DNA of 64,000 nucleotides from Sphingomonas panacis (GCF_001717955.1 NZ_CP014168.1:3505501-3569500); one strand, 5' to 3'. Positions 52,538 through 61,672 are shown, counted from the first letter of the stretch. A program made the numbers and translations. Notes: generated from the sequence alone by a model not told the origin.

Positions 52538-54259
52538 ATGAAGGTTCTCACTGTGACGCGTCTGCTGGCTACCGGCGCCCTGTTCGCTGCGATTGCAGTC
52601 GGACAGACCGCGCAGGCACAAACAGCCGCGCCGACCGTCGCATCTCCTGCGGTAGCCGCGGTGAAGCCGCGCAACGTCATCTTCATCCTGCTCGACGACT
52701 TGCGCTACGACGGCATGGGCTTTCTGCAACCAGGACTCAAGACGCCCAATATCGACGCGCTTGCTCGCGGTGGCACCTATTTCCCGAACACCGTCGTCAC
52801 CTCGTCGCTGTGCAGCCCGAGCCGGGCGACCATCCTTACCGGAATGACAGCCCGCAATCACGGGGTGGTCGACAACAACCACTCGTCCGAAGATGGGCTG
52901 ACCTTCTTCCCGCGTTACCTCCAGCAGGCGGGCTACCAAACCGCATTTATCGGTAAGTGGCACATGGGCAGCGACACCGACGCTCCGCGTTCGGGTTTCG
53001 ACAAGTGGATCAGCTTCAAAGGCCAAGGCGCCTATTATCCGACGAACGGCATCGCCCCCGCCGCCGCCGCACGCGGCGAACGCAATATGCTCAACATCGA
53101 TGGCAAGCCGGTCACGCAGAAGGGTTATCTCACCGACGAACTGACCGACTATGCGATGTCGTGGTTGGAAAAGGAGCGCGACCCGAACAAGCCGTTCTTC
53201 CTCTATCTCAGCCATAAGGCGGTCCACTCCGACCCCCTGCCACCGCCACGGTATGCCCATCAATATGACGGCGTGAACTTCCGCCTACCGACCAGTGCGG
53301 CCAACACGCCGCAAAACTACGCCGGCAAGCCGATGTGGGTCTACAATCAGCGCAACAGTTGGCACGGGGTCGATTTTTTCTACAATTCCGACATGACGAT
53401 GGCGGAGTATCTTCGCTATTACTATTCGACCCTGTCCGCAGTCGATGACAGCGTGGGGCGGATCATGTCGTACCTCAAGCAGCGCGGGCTGGAAAAGGAC
53501 ACGCTGGTCGTCTTCACTGCCGACAACGGCTTCCAGATTGGCGAGCACGGGCTTATCGACAAGCGTACCGCCTACGAACCTTCGGTCCGCGTACCAATGG
53601 TGATGTACGAACCCGGCACAGTCCCGGCCGGCAAGGTCAATCAGGGGCAATTGCGCAACCTCGATTACGCGCCGACCTTCCTCGATCTCGCTGGCGTAGC
53701 GCGACCGAAACAGTTCGAAGGTGTCAGCGCCTGGCCGCTCATTACCGGCAAGATCGATGCCACCGCGTGGAAAGCGCCCGATTTCGTCTACGAATATTAT
53801 TGGGAATGGAGCTTCCCGATGACGCCCGGCACCTTCGCGATCCGGCGTGGACCGCTGAAGTACATCCAATATTACGGCGTCTACGACACTGACGAACTGT
53901 ACGACGTCACCAAGGATCCGGACGAGATGCACAACCTCGTCAACGATCCCGAATATCTCGCCGACAAGATCGCGTTGCGGCAAGCGATGTACGAACAACT
54001 TGCCGACCGCAGCGGACACCATGTCATTCCCTATACGCAACGGCTGTCGATCGGATCGGTCCGCCGCAATCGCGACGGCACCGGCGCGGCACCCTTCCCG
54101 CAGGACTGGCTCGTCGAGCCCAACCGCCTGGACCGGCTCGACGACATCCTGCCCGACAGTCTCGCGAAGGCGGCGGCGCATGCCAGCGGCCAAGCCCTTC
54201 GTCCGATGCCGGTGGTTGGGCGCGACGGCAATGATGTCACCTCGGGCTCGAAGCCATAA
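52538..54259 (+). CDS. Periplasmic type I sulfatase (N-sulfoglucosamine sulfohydrolase/choline-sulfatase-like)
   Basis: A 573-residue protein with a signal peptide ending AQA. The metal site LLDDLRYDG has Asp53-Asp54 and C-x-P-S-R has Cys92 (CSPSRATILTG). The GKWHMG, TADNGFQIGEHG and DPDEMHNLVND segments follow the standard sulfatase order. It begins 16 bases after the previous sulfatase and is followed 9 bases later by the formylglycine-generating enzyme gene. Substrate unknown. Confidence 0.93.
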   Translation: MKVLTVTRLLATGALFAAIAVGQTAQAQTAAPTVASPAVAAVKPRNVIFILLDDLRYDGMGFLQPGLKTPNIDALARGGTYFPNTVVTSSLCSPSRATILTGMTARNHGVVDNNHSSEDGLTFFPRYLQQAGYQTAFIGKWHMGSDTDAPRSGFDKWISFKGQGAYYPTNGIAPAAAARGERNMLNIDGKPVTQKGYLTDELTDYAMSWLEKERDPNKPFFLYLSHKAVHSDPLPPPRYAHQYDGVNFRLPTSAANTPQNYAGKPMWVYNQRNSWHGVDFFYNSDMTMAEYLRYYYSTLSAVDDSVGRIMSYLKQRGLEKDTLVVFTADNGFQIGEHGLIDKRTAYEPSVRVPMVMYEPGTVPAGKVNQGQLRNLDYAPTFLDLAGVARPKQFEGVSAWPLITGKIDATAWKAPDFVYEYYWEWSFPMTPGTFAIRRGPLKYIQYYGVYDTDELYDVTKDPDEMHNLVNDPEYLADKIALRQAMYEQLADRSGHHVIPYTQRLSIGSVRRNRDGTGAAPFPQDWLVEPNRLDRLDDILPDSLAKAAAHASGQALRPMPVVGRDGNDVTSGSKP

Positions 54260-54268
54260 GATCAGCCG

Positions 54269-55225
54269 ATGGACATTTCAGATATCCCTGGCATGCGCCC
54301 AATCGCGGGCGGCATCTTCACAATGGGTTCGGACCGTTTCTATCCCGAAGAGGCGCCCCAACGCCGCGTTCGTGTAGATGATTTCTGGATCGACGAAACG
54401 CTGGTGACCAATCGTGATTTCTCGCGCTTCGTGACGGCGACAGGTCATGTCACCGTTGCCGAAATTCCGCCTGATCCGCATGCTTATCCCGACTTGCCGG
54501 TGGAGATGGCGAAAGCGGGATCGCTGGTCTTCGTCAAACCTTCTGGCCCTGTCGATATGGCCGACCCGAGCGGCTGGTGGCGGTTCGTTCACGGTGCGGA
54601 CTGGCGGCACCCGACCGGCTCCGGCAGCGACATCGCAGGACTCGACGATCATCCCGTCGTCCACATCGCCTTCGCCGATGCCGAAGCCTATGCCCGCTGG
54701 GCCGGGAAGGCACTCCCGACCGAAGCCGAGTTCGAATTTGCCGCGCGTGGCGGGCTGGACGACGCCGATTATGCCTGGGGCGACAATCTGGCTCCCGACG
54801 GGCAGATACTGGCGAATTATTGGCACGGCCGGTTTCCCTTCGCCAACCTGCGCCTCGACGGCTGGGAGGGGACATCACCGGTCCGCAGCTTCCCGGCCAA
54901 TCCCTATGGTGCCTACGACCTGATCGGCAACGTCTGGGAATGGACGCAGGATTGGTGGGCAGACTCCCCCCCTTCCCCGACCGGCACCGCGCGCAAGAGT
55001 TGCTGCGCGGTGAGCAATCCGCGCGGTGCCAAACAATTCCAGAGCTACGATCCGGCACAGCCCGGCCTGCGCATCGGCCGCAAGGTCATCAAGGGCGGCT
55101 CGCACCTGTGCGCGGAGAATTATTGCCAGCGCTATCGCCCCGCCGCGCGTCACCCCGAGACGATCGATACATCGACGACGCATATCGGCTTCCGATGCGT
55201 TTTGCGCCGCCCTGTATCGCGCTGA
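54269..55225 (+). CDS. Formylglycine-generating enzyme (sulfatase maturation)
   Basis: A 318-residue protein of the FGE-sulfatase fold. It has PIAGGIFTMGSD at the start, ALPTEAEFEFAARGG in the middle, NVWEWTQDWW and GGSHLCAENYCQRYRPAAR near the end. Cys281 and Cys286 match the copper-binding Cys pair of aerobic FGE, which distinguishes it from EgtB or PvdO relatives. It converts the Cys of C-x-P-S-R to formylglycine using O2 before sulfatase export. No signal peptide is seen, in line with cytosolic action on four sulfatases in the window. Confidence 0.92.
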   Translation: MDISDIPGMRPIAGGIFTMGSDRFYPEEAPQRRVRVDDFWIDETLVTNRDFSRFVTATGHVTVAEIPPDPHAYPDLPVEMAKAGSLVFVKPSGPVDMADPSGWWRFVHGADWRHPTGSGSDIAGLDDHPVVHIAFADAEAYARWAGKALPTEAEFEFAARGGLDDADYAWGDNLAPDGQILANYWHGRFPFANLRLDGWEGTSPVRSFPANPYGAYDLIGNVWEWTQDWWADSPPSPTGTARKSCCAVSNPRGAKQFQSYDPAQPGLRIGRKVIKGGSHLCAENYCQRYRPAARHPETIDTSTTHIGFRCVLRRPVSR

Positions 55226-55248
55226 CACTTGATGATCGCCATATCCGT

Positions 55249-55725
55249 ATGACCGCAGCTCATGCCCGCATACTCCTCCCGCTCGCCGGGCTTCTCCTCG
55301 CGGCGTCGGGGAGTGATGCCTCGCCGGTCTACCGCGACCTCAACCATAACGGTCGTCTCGATCCATACGAGGATTCGCGCCGCTCCGCCGACGTCCGTAT
55401 CGACGATCTGCTCATGCGGATGACGCTGGAGGAAAAGGTCGGCACGATGATGCATGCGTCATTGCCAAGCGGTGATCCGCTCGGCGCCGGCGGCACGGGC
55501 TATGACATGGTCGCGGTTCGGCGGATGATCCTGGAACGGCATGTCACCAGCGCCATCACGCGGCTATCGGTGCCACCGGCCGAACTGGCCGAGCAGAACA
55601 ATGCGGTGCAGCGTTTGGCCGAGACGACACGGCTTTGGCGCCGGCATCACGATGCGCGCGAAATCCTAGTCATGCAGACACTGAGCGCGACCACATCAAA
55701 CGCTGCTAGTACGAGGCGGCTTTGA
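55249..55725 (+). pseudogene. Truncated GH3 glycoside hydrolase
   Basis: An N-terminal signal peptide (LLPLAGLLLAASGSDA) is followed by the start of a GH3 barrel: RIDDLLMRMTLEEKVGTMMH, then TSAITRLSVPPAELAEQNNAVQRLAETT. After about residue 130 the frame leaves the family and ends. A whole GH3 has more than 550 residues, so most of the catalytic barrel is gone. Unlike the intact GH3 at 43601, this one was secreted. It sits within the sulfatase set, so a secreted glycosidase step has been lost or moved elsewhere. Confidence 0.8.
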
Positions 55726-55778
55726 ACCGACAGCGCGATGATCATCGCGACGTACCAATGTCATAGAAAGGGCGATCA

Positions 55779-57269
55779 ATGCGGAAGAGGGAGTTGCTGA
55801 AGGGTGCGGCGGCCGCGGCGCTGATGGGCATCGTTCCTTCGGCGGGATGGGCGCAACGGCACCCCGAGCCAAAGCCGCAGGGCGAACGCACCAACCTGCT
55901 GTTCATCACCGCAGACGATCTGGATTCTTCCATCCCGGGCTTCATGGGCGGCATGCAGAAGCTGACGCCGAACCTGGACGCACTGGCGGCGCGCGCGCAC
56001 CGGTTCGTCAACAACCGCACGGTCGCACCGATCTGCATGCCCTCGCGTCAGGCGTTCATGACCGGCCTGCTGCCACACCATAGCGGCGGCACCGGCTTCA
56101 TCCCGGTGAAGTCCGACACCCCGACGCTGACGACGATCCTGCAGGATCAGGGATATTTCGCCGCCGCAATCCACAAAGTCGATCATATGCAGCCTTGGTC
56201 ATGCTTTCCTTGGGACTATCTGCAGAACGGCAAAGACCGCCATACACTGGTCCACGCCCACGGTCTTACCGTCGCGGTCGAGGAGGCGAAGGCACAGAAC
56301 AAGCCCTTCTTCGTCCAGTGCAACATCAACGATCCACACCGCCCCTTCTACGGCAGTCGCGCTGCGGCCAAGGCCGATCACGGGAACAAGGGACCGTACG
56401 TGATCCCTCATGAGGTCGGACCGGACGACGTGACGGTCCCGGCGATGCTGGAAGACCTGCCCGACGTGCGCCGCGAACTCGCGCAATATTGGAACAGCGC
56501 GCAGCGGATGGACCTCGCGATCGGCGCGATCTTGCGAGCTCTGGAGGAAAGCGGCGAGGCGCATAACACCGCTATCGTCTTCTGTGCCGATCATGGCATG
56601 CCTTTCCCGTTCGCCAAGGCGACCTGCTACGATCACGGCACTCGGGTGCCGGTGTTGATCGCCTGGCCAGGCATGGCCGCGCCGCGCCAGTTCGGCGAGC
56701 TCACGACGAACCTCGATATCCTGCCGACCCTGCTCGACTTGCTCGGCATCGCGCCGCCGAGCGCGCTCGACGGCCAGTCTTGGATGCCGCTGATGCTCGG
56801 CCAAGCATTCACCGCCCCGCGCTATCAGGTGACATACGTCAACGAGGTATCGAGCGGTATGGCCTATCCATCACGCGCGATCCAGGACGACCGCTACGCG
56901 CTGGTGTTCCAGGCATGGGCGGACGGTATATTGCAGATGAAGCTGGAGAGCATGTTCGGCCTGACCTGGCCCGCCATGGTCGCCGCTGCGAACGGCGATC
57001 CGAAGATCGCCGCACGCGTCAAGCAATATGTCGAGGGCATTCCGCTCGCTTTCTACGACCTGCACGACGATCCCGGGCAGCGCCGCAACCTGATCGGCGA
57101 GAAGCGCCATGTGGCCCGGATCGCCGCAATGCGCACCGCGCTGCTCGCGGAAATGCGGCGCACCTCGGACCCGCAGTTCGCCAACTTGCAAGCCGCGATC
57201 GCTGGCAAACCGATGAACGTGCCCCAAGATCCGGCTCGCTTCCGTATCAGTGGCGGTGGCGGCGAGTGA
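55779..57269 (+). CDS. Exported type I sulfatase
   Basis: A 496-residue protein with a signal peptide (KGAAAAALMGIVPSAGWA). The metal site is ITADDLDSS (Asp46-Asp47) and the FGly motif C-x-P-S-R has Cys86 (CMPSRQAFMTG). DHGMPFPFAKATCYDHGTRVP is close to the heparan-N-sulfatase-like group. It follows the broken GH3 by 54 bases and has no operator of its own, so it is probably read from the sulfatase promoter. Confidence 0.92.
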   Translation: MRKRELLKGAAAAALMGIVPSAGWAQRHPEPKPQGERTNLLFITADDLDSSIPGFMGGMQKLTPNLDALAARAHRFVNNRTVAPICMPSRQAFMTGLLPHHSGGTGFIPVKSDTPTLTTILQDQGYFAAAIHKVDHMQPWSCFPWDYLQNGKDRHTLVHAHGLTVAVEEAKAQNKPFFVQCNINDPHRPFYGSRAAAKADHGNKGPYVIPHEVGPDDVTVPAMLEDLPDVRRELAQYWNSAQRMDLAIGAILRALEESGEAHNTAIVFCADHGMPFPFAKATCYDHGTRVPVLIAWPGMAAPRQFGELTTNLDILPTLLDLLGIAPPSALDGQSWMPLMLGQAFTAPRYQVTYVNEVSSGMAYPSRAIQDDRYALVFQAWADGILQMKLESMFGLTWPAMVAAANGDPKIAARVKQYVEGIPLAFYDLHDDPGQRRNLIGEKRHVARIAAMRTALLAEMRRTSDPQFANLQAAIAGKPMNVPQDPARFRISGGGGE

Positions 57270-57830
57270 ACCCTTGGGACTTGGACTAGAATTGGCCTGA
57301 CCGTGCCGGCACACAGAACTACACCTAATCTTACTGAGTCAGAAACGGGTGCGTTGGGAGATTCGCTGGGCGCCGGGTTGTGATAGGCTGCGGAGTCACA
57401 GCGATGGATGAGCGCCATGGTGAGCGAGGACTGCAGCGAAGCAACGGCATTTGATGGATATGTGGAAGCCTTGATCGAGGTCATTGGGCATGCCGATCGG
57501 GCCGAGCCGCTTCGGGATTATTGTACGGGTCTGATGATGCCAGTGGCGCGCAAGGCGGGGGTCATGTGTCGACGACCCCTGCGGCGCAAGAGCGTTTGTA
57601 CAGCGATGAGCACCGGTCGGGTGCATCCATGTGTTCGGCCTGTTCGCGCAGCACCGTATGGCTGCTGGCCCTGATGAAGTCCGCAGGCCGGCTCCCTAAT
57701 CACGTCATCGCGCTCGAAGCGCTGTGACCCCCTAGGTTTTGCCGACCCCCGGTCTGACCGGGTCGTCATCACTACTCAGCTACTCCTACGCCTTCCGGCC
57801 ACGGGCGTTACCCGGCGGCGCGGACGACGG
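57270..57830. other. IS-derived interval between the last sulfatase and IS110
   Basis: 560 bases without an intact gene. A fragment of an IS701-type transposase is at 57408-57560, listed separately. The remainder (about 57560-57830) may include the outer end of the IS110 element. I see no hairpin with a U-run after the sulfatase stop. Confidence 0.5.
57408..57560 (+). pseudogene. N-terminal fragment of an IS701-family transposase
   Basis: About 45 residues match the start of IS701-type transposases: the stretch FDGYVEALIEVIGHADRAEP, then LRDYCTGLMMPVARK. The frame then diverges. The rest of the roughly 400-residue protein is absent, so this is a remnant left by recombination or deletion. Confidence 0.65.
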
Positions 57831-58850
57831 TCACGCGGCGGACGCCGCGTAGACTTCGTTGCGCGACATCACCGCCCAGGCAATGCGCACTGTCTTGTTG
57901 GCGAGCGCTACGGTCGCGATCTTCGCCGGTTTGCGCTCGAGAAGCTGTGCCAACCAAGGTTGGCGAGCTGCATTCTTGCGCGCCATACGCATGACTGCCG
58001 TCGCGCCGACTACGAGTAGCCGTCGCAAATAGCCGTCACCCTGCTTGGTGATCTCGCCGAGACGCTCCTTGCCGCCGGAGCTGTTCGCTCTCGGGGTAAG
58101 CCCGAACCATGCTGCGAATTGTCGCCCAGATCGGAACAGCGAGGCATCCGGCACTGCCGCTGATATGGCGAACGCGGTGATCGGACCGATGCCCGGTATC
58201 GTGGCGAGCCGGCGGCTCGTCTCGTCGGCTCGGTGCCACGCGAGTATCTGCGCTTCGAGCCGGTCGACCTCGCTCGAGAGCGCCCGTAGCTGGGCGGCAA
58301 GGGCGTGCAGGGCCGAGCCGGCGTGAACGGGCAGCTTGTCTTGCTGTTCGTGCAACGCTTTTAGCATCGCGGTCACGCCGCCCGCGCCGACACCTGTCAC
58401 GACGCCGTACTCAGCCAGGTGCCCTCGAAGCGCGTTGATGAGCATCGTCCGCTGCCGCACCATCAGGTCGCGGCTTTTGTGCAGCATCAACATCGCCTGC
58501 TGGTCTACGGTCTTCACCGCAACGAACCGCATCGTTGGACGCGTCACCGCCTCGCAAATGGCCTCGGCGTCGGCTGCGTCGGTCTTCCCGCGCTTCACAT
58601 AGGGCTTCACATAGGCCCGTGGCATCAGCCGTACCTCATGCCCCAACTTTATCAGCTCCCGTGCCCAGTGATGCGCCGACGCACATGCCTCCATGCCGAC
58701 CAGGCACCCTGGAAGATCAGTGAAGAAGCCGATTAGCTCTGCGCGCCGTAGCTTGCGCCGCACCAGCACGGCACCGTCGCGGGCGATCGCGTGCACCTGA
58801 AAAACGCTCTTCGCCAAATCCAACCCGACGGTGACAACCTCCTGCTTCAT
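57831..58850 (-). CDS. IS110-family transposase (DEDD/RuvC-like)
   Basis: A 339-residue protein. The N-terminal RuvC-like domain has VGLDLAKSVFQVH (catalytic Asp), GMEACASAHHW (Glu) and KRGKTDAADAEAICEA (Asp pair). The C-terminal Tnp2 domain has IPGIGPITAFAIS and the conserved Ser region FAAWFGLTPRANSSGGKERLG. It is complete. IS110 elements lack terminal repeats and are guided by a bridge RNA from a flanking non-coding stretch. Confidence 0.92.
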   Translation of the reverse strand: MKQEVVTVGLDLAKSVFQVHAIARDGAVLVRRKLRRAELIGFFTDLPGCLVGMEACASAHHWARELIKLGHEVRLMPRAYVKPYVKRGKTDAADAEAICEAVTRPTMRFVAVKTVDQQAMLMLHKSRDLMVRQRTMLINALRGHLAEYGVVTGVGAGGVTAMLKALHEQQDKLPVHAGSALHALAAQLRALSSEVDRLEAQILAWHRADETSRRLATIPGIGPITAFAISAAVPDASLFRSGRQFAAWFGLTPRANSSGGKERLGEITKQGDGYLRRLLVVGATAVMRMARKNAARQPWLAQLLERKPAKIATVALANKTVRIAWAVMSRNEVYAASAA

Positions 58851-59018
58851 CTGCCGACTCCTAGACGTGGACCTACAACGACCGCAGTATTGCACAGCTA
58901 CGCTGGTGCAGGGGCCGTCCACGCCATCACGTCAGACCATCCGAGCCGTCTCCGGATGAGACCTTCTGTTAAGGCTTGGACCGTCACCGACACGTGTACC
59001 GAATCGAGCCAATCGGTA
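58851..59018 (-). ncRNA. Candidate IS110 bridge-RNA region
   Basis: 168 bases upstream of the IS110 transposase and downstream of the aldolase stop have no gene. In IS110-group elements the bridge RNA comes from this upstream non-coding end, with target- and donor-binding loops. Short dyads are present (for example GGTGCAGGGGCC and CATCACG segments), but I did not fold the sequence. Position, not structure, is the evidence. Confidence 0.3.
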
Positions 59019-59867
59019 CTAAGGAGTCGGCTTCTCCAGCAGATCGGCGCATCCCGCTTTGGTCGCCCAGTACGCCCAGGCACGCTGAAGCTCGGGCGCC
59101 GTGGGTGCGACGTCCGCGATCTTCTTGATCTCCCCTTCAGAAAGTGGAACCACGGGGCCGAGCTTTAGCGCCTCCGTCAATACCCTTGCGTCGAGACGCA
59201 GATAGATCGCCATGCGCAGCACCTCGATAAGATTGCGTCCCGCTGCCGCAAAGCCATGGCCCCGCATCAGAACGACGCGCTCCTTGCCGAGCTTTGCGGC
59301 GATGTCAGCGCCCATCGCGATGTCACTGACGAGCAGATTGGTATCTCCGAAATGGGCGCGGCTGTCCCAGACGGGCACTCGCGACCCGACAACACCGGCA
59401 TTCTGGATGACGGGCTCGAGGGGAGTCTTTGAGATCGTGAATGGCAACACTTCCGCCGCGTGTGCATGGACGACGGAATTTACGTCTGGCCGAGCGGCGT
59501 AGATCCCCGCATGGATAAATCGCTCTATGTAGAAGGGCGCCTTCTCCGGTATCGCAGCTGTGCCATCGAGGTTGAACTCCACGATGTCGCCCGCCTCGAC
59601 GAGCTCGGGGCTCCGCGACCTCGACAGCAGGAACCGGTTTGCGTTCGTCGGATGCCGCATGCTGACATGGCCGTACGCATCCACGACCTCCTGGTTCGCC
59701 AGTATCCGATTCGCGATCACGACATCGACGATGGCCCGCTCCAACGTGGGAGCGGGAGCGACAGGCGTCGCCATAAGCGTTCGCGGCATGAGTCCTGTCG
59801 CCACCAAGGACACGGCTGAAGTGATTGCGGCCCTCCTGCTGATTGTGCCCGTCTGCGTCCGCTCCAT
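59019..59867 (-). CDS. Exported class II aldolase/adducin-family protein (Tat signal)
   Basis: A 282-residue protein. ATG 59867 is preferred over an in-frame GTG at 59882. The N-terminus has SRRAAITSAVSLVATG, a twin-arginine signal, which is unusual for this cytosolic fold. The zinc-site HAHAAE and MRGHGFAAAG segments are intact. It lies 14 bases after a cytochrome c gene, so the two form a small periplasmic unit. A lyase or decarboxylase role on a hydroxy-aromatic or hydroxy-acid is possible. Confidence 0.8.
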   Translation of the reverse strand: MERTQTGTISRRAAITSAVSLVATGLMPRTLMATPVAPAPTLERAIVDVVIANRILANQEVVDAYGHVSMRHPTNANRFLLSRSRSPELVEAGDIVEFNLDGTAAIPEKAPFYIERFIHAGIYAARPDVNSVVHAHAAEVLPFTISKTPLEPVIQNAGVVGSRVPVWDSRAHFGDTNLLVSDIAMGADIAAKLGKERVVLMRGHGFAAAGRNLIEVLRMAIYLRLDARVLTEALKLGPVVPLSEGEIKKIADVAPTAPELQRAWAYWATKAGCADLLEKPTP

Positions 59868-59881
59868 AGAGTTGCGTGACA

Positions 59882-60256
59882 CTACTTCGCCGCCTTCAGA
59901 TACGCGATCACGTCTCGGCGGTCCTGCTCGTTCGCCATCCCCGCATAAGGCATCTTGTTGCGCGGCAAAAAGCGCTGCGGAGCACGGAGAAAGGAATCAA
60001 GCGCAGCATCGTTCCAGACGATCCCGGCGCCCTTCATCGCTGGCGAGTATCCAAACCCCGTAGCGGCGCCCGACTTACGGCCAAACACTCCGAGCAGGGT
60101 TGGACCTACGCCAGCAGAGCCATCCATCGAATGACAGGAGACGCACTGAGCGAAGAACCGACGCCCCTTCTGTACGCTGGCCGGCGGTTGGGCAGCAAGC
60201 GCGGCGGTAGCGATGGCTAGGCAGAGGCTCCCAGCTAGCGATAAGTATCTCATCAT
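59882..60256 (-). CDS. Periplasmic class I cytochrome c
   Basis: A 124-residue protein with GGAGGAGAG before a double ATG (60256 and 60253). The signal peptide ends ALAA, heme binding is CVSCH (Cys38, Cys41, His42), and the distal Met is in the NKMPYAGM segment, as in cytochromes c of the c2/c550 type. It precedes the exported aldolase-like gene. It could pass electrons from a periplasmic oxidation to a terminal oxidase. Confidence 0.9.
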   Translation of the reverse strand: MMRYLSLAGSLCLAIATAALAAQPPASVQKGRRFFAQCVSCHSMDGSAGVGPTLLGVFGRKSGAATGFGYSPAMKGAGIVWNDAALDSFLRAPQRFLPRNKMPYAGMANEQDRRDVIAYLKAAK

Positions 60257-60290
60257 CTCTCCTCCTCCGGCAATGTGCCATGCATGCCGA

Positions 60291-60311
60291 ATATCGTCAA
60301 TACGTTGATAT
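60291..60311. promoter_or_regulatory. Palindromic operator before the cytochrome c/aldolase unit
   Basis: ATATCGTCAATACGTTGATAT, an imperfect palindrome 35 bases upstream of the cytochrome start. On the reverse strand it contains GTATTGACGATAT, which recurs exactly at 61730-61742 before the ThDP-enzyme gene. A shared regulator is likely; its gene is not in the window. Confidence 0.65.
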
Positions 60312-60432
60312 TGTGACTGTTGCCCCTTAACGCCGATATTGAAGTCTAGGCAAGGTCTCCCCCTCCAGCACGCTGCCGCGGCGCTGGCCTCGCGGCATGA
60401 CGGCCCAACTAAGTGGATTGAGTGAGATAGGA

Positions 60433-61672
60433 ATGGCGCGCATAATCGGTGGTATTTGGACGTCGCACACGCCGATGATCGGCTTCGCGCTCGACGCCGG
60501 GAAGCAGCAAGATCCTTCTTGGGCGCCGATCTTCGCGGCCTATGCTCCGCTGACGCAATGGCTGCACGAGCACAGGCCACCTGATTTTCACAATCTACAA
60601 CGACCACGTCACCTGTTTCTTCTTCGACCACTATTCGACCTTCGCACTGGGCGTGGGCGCCAGCCACTCGGTCGCTGACGAGGGCGGCGGCACGCGAGCG
60701 ATTCCCGCAATCGACGGCCACCCCGCGCTCGCTCGACATATCGCCGAGCGCCTTGTCGCCGACGAGTTCGACATGACCTTCTTCCAGCGGCGGGGGCTTG
60801 ACCACGGCTGCTTCTCTCCGATGAGTCTCCTCGCCGATCATGCCGAGCGCTGGCCGTTCGCGATGATCCCCGTTGGCCGTCGGAGTGCTGCAGACCCCAG
60901 TTCCGAGCGCCCTGCGCTGCTGGAAGCTCGGGCAGGCACTGCGTCGGGCGATCGAGAGCTATCACGATGATCTTGCGGTCGCGATCGTCGCCACCGGCGG
61001 GCCGTCGCATCAGGTCCACGGGCGGGCTTCAAAGACCCCGAATGGGATCGGCAGTTCGTTGACCTCATCGTAGACGATCCCGAGACGGTGGTGCGGATGA
61101 GCTAGAGCGAGCTCGCGATGCGCGGCGGGTGGGAGAGTTCCGAGGCCGTGATGTGGCTAATCATGCGAGGTGCACTGGCGGCGCGTCCGGAGGTTCTCTC
61201 GCGCGATTATTACCTGCCGTCGATGACCGGCATCTCCACCCTATTGCTCGAGAACAGGTCTCGTACTGGAATGCTGCGGCCCGTGTCGGAGCTCGATCGC
61301 GCGACGCTTGAGCTGCCGCAAAGGCAATCGTTCACACTCGGACTGAGCGTCGAGCGGTACGACCTGAACCGCTTTCTCCAGCAGATGGTCGTGCCAGAGC
61401 ATCGCACCGCCTTCCTGGCAGATGAAGCGGGAGCTCTCGCGGGCTCGGGGCTCGACCCCATCGATCAGGCGTTGATCTCGAGTTGCGACCGGAGCGGGCT
61501 CATCGAACGGGGCGCCATTTTCTTCGGTCTCGAGAAGCTCGCCGCAGTGCTCGGCCTGCCCAATGCAGTCGTCTATGTCGGCATGCACGGAGAGACGCTT
61601 GAGAAGTTCCGGGCGAGCCGGAACGCTCCTGAGCCCCTCGATTCCGTCGGCAGCACCTTAGGCGAGAAATGA
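60433..61672 (+). pseudogene. Gallate/protocatechuate-type extradiol dioxygenase (LigB-LigA fusion), broken
   Basis: The pieces read in order over three frames. IIGGIWTSHTPMIGFALD begins a LigB domain in one frame. The next has TIYNDHVTCFFFDHYSTFA and FDMTFFQRRGLDHGCFSP. A third has VPSALRCWKLGQALRRAI. The last (from about 61025) is interrupted by a TAG at 61102 and continues with a LigA-type tail (YDLNRFLQQMVVPEHR and GLIERGAIFFGLEKLAAVLG). The order equals gallate dioxygenases of the GalA/DesB kind (about 420 residues). Three frame changes and a stop make it inactive. Confidence 0.82.

Noticed and set aside
54269..55225. EgtB- or PvdO-type enzyme instead of formylglycine-generating enzyme
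   Set aside because: The Cys281/Cys286 pair in the GGSHLCAENYC context is the copper site of true FGE, and sulfatases flank the gene.
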